Shown: in pieces, positions 7,031 through 14,959 of the stretch
Position numbering within the stretch: the first letter of the stretch is position 1
Layout of the letters: each line of letters opens with the position of its first letter
Assembly (NCBI GenBank): GCA_001774245.1
Contig: MEZF01000012.1
Coordinates: 1-18,317, forward strand
DNA: 18,317 nt
From: Candidatus Bathyarchaeota archaeon RBG_13_52_12
Lineage (GTDB): Archaea > Thermoproteota > Bathyarchaeia > TCS64
Direction: 5' to 3'
Program-made: the position numbers and the translations under genes
The notes under the pieces: generated by a model
The model's input: the letters and a program-made list of their open reading frames with translations, nothing else
Told to the model about the DNA's origin: nothing
Databases searched by the model: none

Positions 7031-7040
7031 ATATTATAAA
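7031..7040 (-). promoter_or_regulatory. TATA-like box of the corrinoid methyl-transfer operon
   Basis: The minus strand reads TTTATAATAT, centred about 29-30 bases upstream of ATG 7006. It is the clearest TATA box in the window. Confidence 0.65.
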
Positions 7041-7071
7041 AAGTATCGAAGAGGGGTTAAAGTAGGTCTAT

Positions 7072-7079
7072 GCGCGCGC
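7072..7079. repeat. Alternating CG tract (GCGCGCGC)
   Basis: Eight-base run about 35 bases upstream of the corrinoid-protein TATA box, in the 186-base gap 7007-7192. Confidence 0.65.
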
Positions 7080-7155
7080 TCGCCTATGCCTAAACGCTCC
7101 ATTATCGCAAGGTTCAACGCGTCGTTGAAGTCCACCCGTTGTGGGCCGTTAGGTT

Positions 7156-7169
7156 TGATCTCACGATCA
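7156..7169 (-). terminator. Short hairpin after the tubulin-like operon
   Basis: TGATC and GATCA form a perfect 5-bp stem with a 4-base loop, 24 bases past the last stop codon of the operon. It is short and lacks a T-run, so a terminator role is only possible. A variant CG motif (TCGCG-TGCGC) lies at 7181-7190. Confidence 0.25.
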
Positions 7170-7192
7170 GGTCGTCTGAGTCGCGTGCGCCT

Positions 7193-7948
7193 CTATGTAA
7201 GGAGAATTTTCGGAATCATTATAGAAGCTTCGGCGTAGAGCTTTTTCGTCGCTTCGGTGATTGAAGACTCGCTCAGACTCTGTGCACTCAATTTCTTATC
7301 TGCGACCTTCTCCAATAGACTAAGGGAATCCGCTGGATCGGATCCGTTGAGTATCGCCGTCTGAACCGCCGCTATTCCGTATATCATCGCGTAAACCCTC
7401 TTCATCATAGCGTCTCCTATCGTGGGTTTCAGCGTTGACAGATCGGAGTCCATAGAGTTGAAGGGGGAACTGAGGCTTTTCGTTAGTCTCTTCTTGTAGA
7501 GTGATAGTGGATCCTCACTCTTGCTGATGTTGTCAAGTTTCAGCATGGTGGCCTCACGGGGATTCAGTTTAAGCCTATCAAGATCTTCGATTACCTTTGC
7601 GCGTTCGAGTAGAAAATTTAGGATGGATGCGTCAGCGGAAGAAATTATCTTCTCCCTCTTTGTTCGCTCAACTCGGTGGGGTCTTGTCACGATCTCTATT
7701 ATGGAGTCGGCTGTCTGTTTGCTATCGACATCGAATGTTAGACCATCTATCCTGAGTTTGAGTCCATCTGAACTCACAACTGTTGAGTCTGTGTAGTCAA
7801 TTTGCCCAATGATAACAATCTTGGAGCTCAAGAGAGACTTCTTTAGCTGAGATATAATGATGCTTCTATCGTCCTCACCTATCTTGATCTCGCCAGATTT
7901 GTAGAATTCACTACGAAAACTGATGTTCTTGATATCTGTCGTAAACAG
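7193..7948 (-). CDS. Uncharacterised protein, last gene of tubulin-like operon
   Basis: Not recognised. I place the start at CTG 7946-7948, directly after the TAG of the preceding gene, because GGAGG at 7957-7961 lies eight bases before it. The first ATG-like alternative is a TTG at 7829-7831, 39 codons in and with no Shine-Dalgarno. The sequence between looks protein-like (FRSEFYKSGEIKIGEDDRS). The 251-residue product has a beta-rich first third (SSKIVIIGQIDYTDSTVV, LKLRIDGLTFDV), then a long helical part with many charged residues. The hydrophobic stretch AMIYGIAAVQTAIL is too weak to call a membrane span. The frame is continuous with the upstream gene across the TAG, so read-through or an ancestral fusion is an alternative. 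The operon context suggests an accessory of the tubulin-like machine. Confidence 0.7.
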   Translation of the reverse strand: MFTTDIKNISFRSEFYKSGEIKIGEDDRSIIISQLKKSLLSSKIVIIGQIDYTDSTVVSSDGLKLRIDGLTFDVDSKQTADSIIEIVTRPHRVERTKREKIISSADASILNFLLERAKVIEDLDRLKLNPREATMLKLDNISKSEDPLSLYKKRLTKSLSSPFNSMDSDLSTLKPTIGDAMMKRVYAMIYGIAAVQTAILNGSDPADSLSLLEKVADKKLSAQSLSESSITEATKKLYAEASIMIPKILLT

Positions 7949-8989
7949 CTACTTCGCCTCCAAACTCATTGCGGGGATTTTTTCCGCCACCGATCTATAG
8001 CCAGATTCTATCTTCTTTAGGACTGGGTCTTCCTCGAACCCGTATAAGAGATAGAGGTCGTAGAAGTCGTAGTGAGACGCTTTTTCATTGATTATAATCT
8101 CTGAGGTTAACAAGTCATCAAATCCTGCGGAGAAATTCTTGAAGGCTTCTTGGATCCTGCTGTGGAGTTCCCTAGGTGATTGGCCTAACAGGTGGATGCT
8201 CTGATAGTTACTTTTAGCATCTTCAACAGATTTCATGTATGCCTGGATCTCGAAGATTGTATCCATGTCCTTATAGACCTGGTCTGACGCGGAAAGTAGG
8301 CTTGACATCGAGTGGGTCATTATCCCTAGTCGCTTGTCACCTTCGATGAAGTGGGTAAGGCCCTGTACGTCTCTCATGATGTTAGTGATGATGTTTTGAA
8401 ACGCTAATTCACCCACGACCAACCCAGAGTTCTCATCAAAAAATGAGAGATTCTTGAAATAGTGGTCTTCGATGAGGATCACCGAGAGTTTTTTTGAGTA
8501 AGCTTTTCTCAAAGCGACGTAGCTCGTGTTCTTGCACAATGGAGTAGAGGCTTTATCCGCAGTTATTGCTAGAACTATTACCCCTTCATCGATGAGGGGG
8601 CTAACTATTACTGGAATAGATAATGGGTTGAGGGTGTTTACAACCAAAATTTTGTATCTTGAATACTGGAAGCCGACCTTCCATAGCCAGTTAGTAATCG
8701 TTTCAGAGTATTTTTTATTGTAGTCGCGCCATGTTCCGCCGTCTATCATGTTTAGTGTCAGTCTGTTAGTACTTGTGCTGTCATTTCCAACCGTGATCTC
8801 TGAAACGTAAGCTTCCCTTAGATTGATTGACTTGCAGCCTACGAAGAGTATTGTTAGATCTTGGAAGCTGACTTCGACCTCGGGCAAGAATAGCAGTTCT
8901 TTGATCATTTGTTCGTATGGAATATCAGTTTTACACTCGTGGCAGTTGAGATCCCAGACATCTGTGTGGCCGTTTGGGCAGCTAGGCAT
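7949..8989 (-). CDS. Zinc-ribbon protein with a probable degenerate tubulin/FtsZ-like domain
   Basis: A 346-residue protein. Residues 4-19 form a small metal-binding ribbon (Cys4, His8, Cys16, Cys19). The rest follows the order of an FtsZ GTPase domain without its glycine-rich loops. Strand one is LTILFVGCKSINL (45-57), where FtsZ has its first GTP loop. KILVVNTLNPLSIPVIVSPLIDEGVIVLAITAD (113-145) corresponds to the strand, signature loop, helix and strand of FtsZ. LSVILIEDHYF follows, then a core-helix-like stretch LAFQNIITNIMRDVQGLTHFIEGDKRLGIM (195-224). GGGTGTG and NxDxxD are absent, so it should not hydrolyse GTP. The ATG overlaps the previous gene by 8 bases and has GAGGTGATC upstream. 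I infer a pseudo-GTPase partner of the tubulin-like protein; the fold assignment is from pattern only. Confidence 0.75.
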   Translation of the reverse strand: MPSCPNGHTDVWDLNCHECKTDIPYEQMIKELLFLPEVEVSFQDLTILFVGCKSINLREAYVSEITVGNDSTSTNRLTLNMIDGGTWRDYNKKYSETITNWLWKVGFQYSRYKILVVNTLNPLSIPVIVSPLIDEGVIVLAITADKASTPLCKNTSYVALRKAYSKKLSVILIEDHYFKNLSFFDENSGLVVGELAFQNIITNIMRDVQGLTHFIEGDKRLGIMTHSMSSLLSASDQVYKDMDTIFEIQAYMKSVEDAKSNYQSIHLLGQSPRELHSRIQEAFKNFSAGFDDLLTSEIIINEKASHYDFYDLYLLYGFEEDPVLKKIESGYRSVAEKIPAMSLEAK

Positions 8990-11240
8990 TCTTCCTTGTG
9001 ATCACCTCTTTGTCATCATTATACCTAGTCTCCGAGTTGTTGTAAGCGTAGAATTCTGCGTAGGTTATTGCTGCCTTGTGTTGAAAAGGAAGACTTGAGA
9101 CTTCTATGGATCTCTTCTTAGCTAGCTCGTTGCCAATTATCTTCATAGCGACAGGTAGCTGAGAGATGATGACCAGGTTACTCTCATCAGCTTTCTTCTT
9201 GTCCCTATAAGATCTCATGAATCCGGTGATATCGTCGATTATCTTCGTTGTTTCTCGGAGAGATGGGCTGGTGCCTAGGTTTCTTTCCTTTATTATCGTT
9301 AACTTAATCGAAGTGTTGAATATTTCGAAGCTTATGACTCTGGAGATCCCTGAGAAGCTCTTAACCAGCTTCTCAAGTTGTGTGATCTCCTCAGCAACTC
9401 TTCCTAGGCTCTCATCTAGGGTCGTCTTCAGGTCCTTTACTTCGCTCAGGATCTGGATCGAGTTTACGGGCTTGGGATCACGAAGCTTTTCGGTGGTGTA
9501 TGCTAGTTTCTGACTTGTTTGATCATCAACTAGATCAACTAACGGGTTTATTGACTCAATCAGGGAGTCGACCAGGCTTTCAATCTCTGGTAGGTTCTTA
9601 ACATGGAAGTTGAGCCAATACTCCTCAGCAATTAGCCTAACCCCGCCATCGTACTCATTTGATTCGAATAGCCGTGCTGGATCGACGGGGGGTAAGACGT
9701 CTGGCTGGGAGGTAAGGAGATTATAGGCGTTGTACGTCTCTTTGTACGTCTCAAAGATGCTGCTTGAGTTTGACTTAATCTCATCTATCAACTGCGTGTA
9801 GTCCTTCAGAGCTTTATCGTATTCTATGTTGCCTCGCGTCTCGGTGAAGTCAGAGAAGGTCCTATTCAACCCAGTTTCATTGAGTGAGTTGTTGTAAGTG
9901 ACAACTAGTGACGATAGAAAGTTTAACTCCTGGATGACTTTGACCCGTAGTGCCTCAGGGAGGCTTTTCAGCCTCGGGGCTATGTTATTGTCTAACTCGC
10001 TGATCCAATTATTCAGCGTCTCATAGCTAGCTGTGCTCAGCCCCTTCTTGATGTCGCTCATAGTGGACTCAATTTCCTCTATTGCCTTAACCTCTGAGCC
10101 AAAGTTAATCGGAGAAGTTTCAGCGTTGGCTAGGCTCAATAATTTGTTGTCGACATTGATGAGTTCAATAATTGAAGCGATCTTCTGCATTACAATGATT
10201 CTCGCTTTCTCGGTTCGTTCTAGCCACTGGATGCCATACTCCCTGGCGGTAAATATTGCGCCCAATATTAGAGAGGCTGTAATCATCGAGAGCATTGAGT
10301 TAGTGGTCAGGGAGGTCTCGTAGCCTCCGATCGTCTTCGGGGAGAGTAGTGTGATTAGGATCACAAAGGCGAGAGGCGTTACTATTGAAGCTACAAGAGG
10401 CGATATCAGTTTCAGTAGCTTGCTTGTTTTTTCGAATACGGATAATCTATCAAGCATGTCGTTGATGATGCCTGCCATGCTGGCTGATAGGGAGAATACG
10501 AGTGCGAGTATCACAATAGGTACTATGAGCAGGAACGCGTTAGGGCTAGATAGGTAATTGATTACTGGTTCAGACACTTGTGCATTGAAAAAGCCAGCCG
10601 GATACCATCCTAGAAGAATGTTCAATCCGGGTAGCGGCGGGCGCATATGGATCGAGAAGTTTACCAGCTGAGTGAAAATCACTGGTGTTGAGGAGATGCT
10701 TTGATCGCCAATCCCGGAGAGGAAGCCATTCTCAATTAATAACAGGGGAATCATCGTCAAGACGTATGTCAATGAGACCGGACCGATGCTAGAGAGACCA
10801 CCGACTACAGCTGCTGCTACGATGAATGCAACAGATAGGTAGTAGTAAGGGGTGAACATGATCGCGACTGCGAGAACAGCGATCGCCATGGCGGTGGCCT
10901 CTAGTCTGGCGCTTAATAGATTGATGAGAAGAGCCCCTACTGAGAGCATAACCACGATTAACCCCTGGCTCCTCAAGCTCCACACCTGGAATCCCGTGAG
11001 TTGATATATTATTGATATGAGAACTATGATGCTCAGTACTCCCGATGACAACTTGGGGCTTTTGTAGATCGCTGCGAAAAATAATAGAAGGGATACGAAA
11101 ATTGAGAAGACTGGCGCGCCGGGTAGAAAGTTAACGGTGCTCATGAATGAAAAAGTCGAAATGCCGATTATGATTGCTGACGTGTATTTGTCAACGTTGG
11201 ATCGTATCTTTGGTGTGAGTGTCGTGTCTCGATTCCCCAC
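8982..11240 (-). CDS. Polytopic membrane protein with large helical cytoplasmic domain
   Basis: A 752-residue protein not recognised as a known family. Residues 20-335 contain about ten hydrophobic segments (near 20-36, 43-60, 66-82, 92-110, 114-130, 134-149, 154-172, 234-256, 283-300, 315-332). A polar loop at 175-230 is probably external. From about 336 to 752 the protein is soluble, highly charged and mostly helical, with repeated heptad-like leucine/isoleucine spacing (for example ILSEVKDLKTTLDESLGRVAEEITQLEKLVKSF). The proline-rich break PDVLPPVDPARLF divides it. The GTG start lies 5 bases beyond the TAG of the tubulin-like gene, and the 3' end overlaps the next gene. The layout suits a membrane anchor or scaffold that docks the cytoplasmic tubulin-like filament. 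No transporter or enzyme motifs were seen. Confidence 0.85.
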   Translation of the reverse strand: MGNRDTTLTPKIRSNVDKYTSAIIIGISTFSFMSTVNFLPGAPVFSIFVSLLLFFAAIYKSPKLSSGVLSIIVLISIIYQLTGFQVWSLRSQGLIVVMLSVGALLINLLSARLEATAMAIAVLAVAIMFTPYYYLSVAFIVAAAVVGGLSSIGPVSLTYVLTMIPLLLIENGFLSGIGDQSISSTPVIFTQLVNFSIHMRPPLPGLNILLGWYPAGFFNAQVSEPVINYLSSPNAFLLIVPIVILALVFSLSASMAGIINDMLDRLSVFEKTSKLLKLISPLVASIVTPLAFVILITLLSPKTIGGYETSLTTNSMLSMITASLILGAIFTAREYGIQWLERTEKARIIVMQKIASIIELINVDNKLLSLANAETSPINFGSEVKAIEEIESTMSDIKKGLSTASYETLNNWISELDNNIAPRLKSLPEALRVKVIQELNFLSSLVVTYNNSLNETGLNRTFSDFTETRGNIEYDKALKDYTQLIDEIKSNSSSIFETYKETYNAYNLLTSQPDVLPPVDPARLFESNEYDGGVRLIAEEYWLNFHVKNLPEIESLVDSLIESINPLVDLVDDQTSQKLAYTTEKLRDPKPVNSIQILSEVKDLKTTLDESLGRVAEEITQLEKLVKSFSGISRVISFEIFNTSIKLTIIKERNLGTSPSLRETTKIIDDITGFMRSYRDKKKADESNLVIISQLPVAMKIIGNELAKKRSIEVSSLPFQHKAAITYAEFYAYNNSETRYNDDKEVITRKNA
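8991..9008 (-). promoter_or_regulatory. Strong Shine-Dalgarno for the zinc-ribbon gene
   Basis: GAGGTGATC at 9000-9008 on the minus strand matches the archaeal 16S 3' end almost fully. It ends about ten bases before ATG 8989. The site lies within the 3' end of the upstream membrane-protein gene. Confidence 0.55.
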
Positions 11241-11245
11241 CCCAT

Positions 11246-13867
11246 CTACTTGCCACTTATTTTGATTATTTCGGAGACGTCGTGGATGCCGTGCTCAACG
11301 AGTAGGCTGCGGAAAAGCACTCTCTCTGACTTCCTGATCGATCCAGCGTCGCTTTTCATCGAGGAGAACTTTTCTATATCCTCCATCTTCGCCTTTGCGA
11401 AGATTACCAGGAAGGTGATGGTCCATGTGTCTATCTGGTTAATCTGCCTGATAGAGATGCTTTTACTAGCTTCAACGCTTGAGAAGACGTTCAGTGTATT
11501 GGATAACATGCCTTGGAGTTGCTGATCCCATAAGCCTCCGGGGATGCTGACTGTGGTCCAGATAAGGTCGGTTCTATACTGATCAGATAACCCAGCGTAG
11601 TTGGCGACGCTGAAGATCCTTACATATGATCTGACGATGTCTCTAAACCTGTCGCGGTCGACTATATCCTTAAGGATCCCCTCACCCTTGAGGTTTGACT
11701 CCTCCTCCTTCAGGATCTTGTCCATTATCTTGATCTGCTCGACCTCGCTTAGTTCGACGACTCGCTCATAGTAGTTGTTTGTCGTGGTGATCTGGCTCAA
11801 CATGCTGTTCAACTCGTTTGTTTTCGCGTAGACGAAGTTCAGGTTCTTTCTGTAGGTTGAGGTGACCTCGAGGCTCTTCTCAAAGAGGGTCATCTTCTCA
11901 AGCTCTTGTTTTATAGATTCTAGGGTTTTTTTCCGTTCCTCGAAGTTACTTCTGATGTTGATTAATTCACTTTGCAGGCTCTTGAGGTTCTTATCCAAGA
12001 CCTTCTTCTTACCGTTTAAATCGATCCAGATCTTCGTAGATTCGGTCTTTATCCGTTTCTCCTCATACTCCTTCTGGTTAAGGAGCCTCTGTAGAGACTC
12101 AACCTCCCCGGATTCCTCCTTGAACCTCGACTCTATGTTTTTTCTTATGACTTTGATGCTTGGGACGTAGTTATCGGACATCTTAACCTCGGTTTCTGCT
12201 CTCGTTAGTATGACGCCGGCAGTCTTGTAGAGTGGGAGAAGCTCGGTATCACCGATGGTGCTTATCCTCAGTCCGGTTCTACTCTTATCTTTCGCGTACC
12301 GAATTGCTAGCTCATCGGCAAGAGCCTTGGTGCGAAGATAGATCTTGATGGTATCGACAGCCGCACCGATGAGGGTAACGAGGTTGATGTATGATCGTAT
12401 CTGCCTGATCTGTGTCGAGGTAAAGAACTTGCTCGCGGCTATGCTGTTCTCGAGTTCGGACATGAATTGTGGGACATTTTTGTTATAGTCATCGTAGCTC
12501 TTCTCAATGTTGACAATTCTCTCTCTAAAAGCCATTACCTGCTGCATTACAGAGTACTCGACTGTGTCCTCGGGGAAGCTTAGAGCCATCAGTGTCTTAC
12601 TCCACTTGTCGTTGTAGTAGGTTGCAAAGTCGCTGAGTCCCTTTATCTGCTTCCTGAACTCTGAGTCGTATTTGCCACCCCTATGGATGACGTCTTCTAC
12701 GTCGTTTGTGAATGTGTCTGCCCTGTAGCCACCTACAGCGATTAGCTGTTTCTTGTAGAGTTCAACGAACTCGTTGTATCGATTGCCAAGTATTTCGTTT
12801 ATCTTGCTTAGAACATCTCTCTTAGAGTTCACCAGCTCCCCAGCGTTTTCTGCCAAGTGGAGGTACTCCTGGAGATACTTGACATAGTCCTCAACGGGGT
12901 ACTTGATCTTCAGGTAGGCCGTTGAGTGTACCCAGTTTGATCCGAAGTCGTTGTTAGTGCCAACCCTTGAGAGTAGGTCAGCGAGGTCAAAGTTACTGAA
13001 TAGGTTTAGGATATCGATCACGGAGTCATCCAGCTCCTTCTTAGCAGTCATCAGGTTGTTCCGGTTGTTGTATACCGGTTCGAGGGCGATGAAGAAGAGG
13101 GAGTTGAAGGGGTTTCTATACGCCTCCCCATACTTCTTTACAATCTGCTCGTTTAATGACATGTTGAAGAAGAGCTCCATCTCATTCAGTGCATTGTAGG
13201 GAGCAGGTCCGCGGGCTAGGAGGTCATCTGCTGCGCTCGGCAAGATTGTCAAGCCAATTATTGGGACGGATGATCCTAACTTGGATCTCAGGTGACGGGC
13301 AAAATCTAGAACCATCCCGCTACCAGTGCCGCCGCCCAACCCAAACAGTACCACCACTATGGGCTGGAATTTTGAAGTCAGAACCCTATCTTTGAATACA
13401 GACATGACTGAGTTCAGCTCGGCGTAGTGGAAATAGTTCAAGTTGTAGACTGCCTTACTAAGCGCCCTCTGGCGGCCTACCCCCCCAGCGAGTGGAGGTA
13501 TGGATATGGAGGATTTCAACCAGGGTTGATAATGTTTGATCTCTACTCCATCCTTCACGACGTATTTATTGTACTTCTCCATGAACTCGAAGAGGGAGTC
13601 CGGTGTGTTGAATTTTGTATTTAGAGCCCTAACCCAGAGTTTATCAAATGGAATTCCCTTAGACTCGAGTTTCTCCAGGGTCTCCTTATAGGTTCCCTGA
13701 AGGGCGTTTAGATCACCGTCCGCGACGTCTATTGCTAGGCAGGCTAAGTTAAAATCCTCGGATTGGAGTAGGCTCTGAAGCCTATCGCTCTTTAATAGGG
13801 CTTGGATCAGATTCGCCCCGGTTCCTCCGAGTCCAACCAGATGAATACTCGAATACATTTTTCTCAA
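11246..13867 (-). CDS. Tubulin/FtsZ-superfamily GTPase with coiled coil (FtsZl1/Tubulin_2-like)
   Basis: An 873-residue cytoplasmic protein counted from TTG 13867; ATG 13858, giving IHLVGLGGTGANL near its N-terminus, is the likelier start. GTP-binding loops are clear: GLGGTG (12-17), AGGVGRQRAL (127-136), and the tubulin/FtsZ signature GLGGGTGSG (176-184). Asn226 in PYNALNEMEL is the expected guanine/ribose contact. The catalytic loop NFDLAD (292-297) matches the NxDxxD pattern of FtsZ, so self-activated GTP hydrolysis on polymerisation is expected. Beyond the GTPase core come a helical region, a strongly charged coiled coil (about 575-665), and a C-terminal alpha/beta part (770-828). It is far longer than cell-division FtsZ (about 350-400) and resembles the FtsZ-like/Tubulin_2 group proposed to remodel membranes. 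It is preceded by a membrane-protein gene and followed by two more partners. It ends in TAG. Confidence 0.92.
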   Translation of the reverse strand: MRKMYSSIHLVGLGGTGANLIQALLKSDRLQSLLQSEDFNLACLAIDVADGDLNALQGTYKETLEKLESKGIPFDKLWVRALNTKFNTPDSLFEFMEKYNKYVVKDGVEIKHYQPWLKSSISIPPLAGGVGRQRALSKAVYNLNYFHYAELNSVMSVFKDRVLTSKFQPIVVVLFGLGGGTGSGMVLDFARHLRSKLGSSVPIIGLTILPSAADDLLARGPAPYNALNEMELFFNMSLNEQIVKKYGEAYRNPFNSLFFIALEPVYNNRNNLMTAKKELDDSVIDILNLFSNFDLADLLSRVGTNNDFGSNWVHSTAYLKIKYPVEDYVKYLQEYLHLAENAGELVNSKRDVLSKINEILGNRYNEFVELYKKQLIAVGGYRADTFTNDVEDVIHRGGKYDSEFRKQIKGLSDFATYYNDKWSKTLMALSFPEDTVEYSVMQQVMAFRERIVNIEKSYDDYNKNVPQFMSELENSIAASKFFTSTQIRQIRSYINLVTLIGAAVDTIKIYLRTKALADELAIRYAKDKSRTGLRISTIGDTELLPLYKTAGVILTRAETEVKMSDNYVPSIKVIRKNIESRFKEESGEVESLQRLLNQKEYEEKRIKTESTKIWIDLNGKKKVLDKNLKSLQSELINIRSNFEERKKTLESIKQELEKMTLFEKSLEVTSTYRKNLNFVYAKTNELNSMLSQITTTNNYYERVVELSEVEQIKIMDKILKEEESNLKGEGILKDIVDRDRFRDIVRSYVRIFSVANYAGLSDQYRTDLIWTTVSIPGGLWDQQLQGMLSNTLNVFSSVEASKSISIRQINQIDTWTITFLVIFAKAKMEDIEKFSSMKSDAGSIRKSERVLFRSLLVEHGIHDVSEIIKISGK

Positions 13868-14821
13868 CTACGCTTCTTCTAGTTTGTCTCTAAGTCTCTT
13901 GAGTTGACTTGCTAAAGATTCGTCGTACCTTGCGGCGGTAACCTCGAGGCTCGCCAACTCGTTTCGTGCGTCGTCGATGGCTGACGCTTTCATTGACGCC
14001 TTCGAGTTTGCGCGGCTAAACAATAGGAAGCCAACTACTGCGGCGACCGCTACCACCGCTACTGCTCCAATTAATAATGTCTGAAGGTTGTTGCTTGGCG
14101 GAGCTGGGAAGTTGCTCGTGCTAATGATGTTCAGCACATCGGTCGCTTTCTCGGGTTGACCCAGCCTGTAGACTACATCCGCCTGAGTCAAAATCCCCTT
14201 GACTAGAGAGTCATACGACTTATCGATCTGCCCCGAGGGGACGAGGCTTGACTTCTGGTTGACTGTAGTGAGATAACTCTCAATTGAGGCGTCGGAGATG
14301 TTAATGCTCTGAACACCTACAGTCGAACCTCCAGTGACGAGTACCCGCACAAGTGGAAAATCCTCTTGCATGAATCGATACGTCTCGCCGAGTGACTGCT
14401 TAACTGTAATAGCAGCAGGCACAGAGAATAGAACCGCTAACTGTATTTTACCCTCAACCTGTGTGAACCGGATTGACCTCTCCCCCGGTTTGAATGTGGT
14501 TGAATTGTATCCAAGATAGTTCTTTGTAAGGAGATACCAGTACTGGGTTCCACTCGCGGTCATAGAATTATCTAAAACAACATCGAAATTTGATCCACTT
14601 TGAGTGAAGGGCACGTCGACTTGAATTGTGATGTTGTAGGAGTGACCAGCTAACAGAGGCTTCCCAATGGCCACAGATGTGCTACTAGTCTTGTCCTGTA
14701 TCGAGACAAGTGAAATCCAGCTAGTCTGCGCGCCTGAGACTGTGAAAAGTGAGCTACTTAAACAAGCTGTTAGCACAATCCCAAGCATCAAGGATTTACT
14801 ATGTCTTTTATTACTAAACAT
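13868..14821 (-). CDS. Secreted-domain single-pass membrane protein, first gene of tubulin-like operon
   Basis: A 317-residue type I membrane protein, not assigned to a named family. Residues 1-31 form a signal peptide (basic NKRHSK, hydrophobic LMLGIVLTACLSSSLF, probable cleavage after SGA). Residues 32-240 are an external beta-rich domain, with stretches such as YNITIQVDVPF, IQLAVLFSVPAAITV and VRVLVTGG. One membrane span follows at about 247-269. The cytoplasmic tail (270-317) is a charged coiled-coil-like helix, DDARNELASLEVTAARYDESLASQLKRLRDKLEEA in sense, able to meet the coiled coils of the other operon proteins. A TATA-like box about 25 bases upstream makes it the leaderless first gene. 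Its TAG is followed directly, in frame, by the TTG of the tubulin-like gene. I infer an external sensor or cell-surface tether. Confidence 0.82.
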   Translation of the reverse strand: MFSNKRHSKSLMLGIVLTACLSSSLFTVSGAQTSWISLVSIQDKTSSTSVAIGKPLLAGHSYNITIQVDVPFTQSGSNFDVVLDNSMTASGTQYWYLLTKNYLGYNSTTFKPGERSIRFTQVEGKIQLAVLFSVPAAITVKQSLGETYRFMQEDFPLVRVLVTGGSTVGVQSINISDASIESYLTTVNQKSSLVPSGQIDKSYDSLVKGILTQADVVYRLGQPEKATDVLNIISTSNFPAPPSNNLQTLLIGAVAVVAVAAVVGFLLFSRANSKASMKASAIDDARNELASLEVTAARYDESLASQLKRLRDKLEEA

Positions 14822-14841
14822 AGTTTAGGTTCATTAACAAC

Positions 14842-14850
14842 GAATTTAAG
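14842..14850 (-). promoter_or_regulatory. TATA-like box of the tubulin-like operon
   Basis: The minus strand reads CTTAAATTC, centred about 25 bases upstream of ATG 14821. It should drive the whole block down to 7193, since no other promoter is evident in the very short internal gaps. Confidence 0.55.
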
Positions 14851-14892
14851 AATAATGTATTGTAAAACTGTATCTGAAAAATGTATGTTTTG

Positions 14893-14913
14893 ACTACTAA
14901 AATTATTAGTAGT
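14893..14913 (-). terminator. 8-bp hairpin between PH-like gene and tubulin-like operon
   Basis: ACTACTAA (14893-14900) and TTAGTAGT (14906-14913) form a perfect stem with a 5-base loop. On the minus strand it lies about 50 bases past the stop of the PH-like gene and is followed by T-containing sequence, so it could end that transcript. It is also 45-65 bases upstream of the operon TATA box and could be a regulator site. Confidence 0.4.
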
Positions 14914-14959
14914 ATAGTGAAGAGACGCATAATCGAGAACGGAAAAGATAGATCCTAGT

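Noticed and set aside
7007..7192. Possible small gene in the gap between the corrinoid-protein gene and the tubulin-like operon
   Set aside because: Frames from the ATG at 7085 have no ribosome site, and the stretch is accounted for by the promoter, the CG tract and a short hairpin.
7949..7951. TAG as a pyrrolysine codon, given the nearby corrinoid methyltransferase genes
   Set aside because: TAG ends at least eight genes in this window at natural protein ends, the zinc-ribbon protein is not a methylamine methyltransferase, and GGAGG before the next codon gives a simpler explanation.
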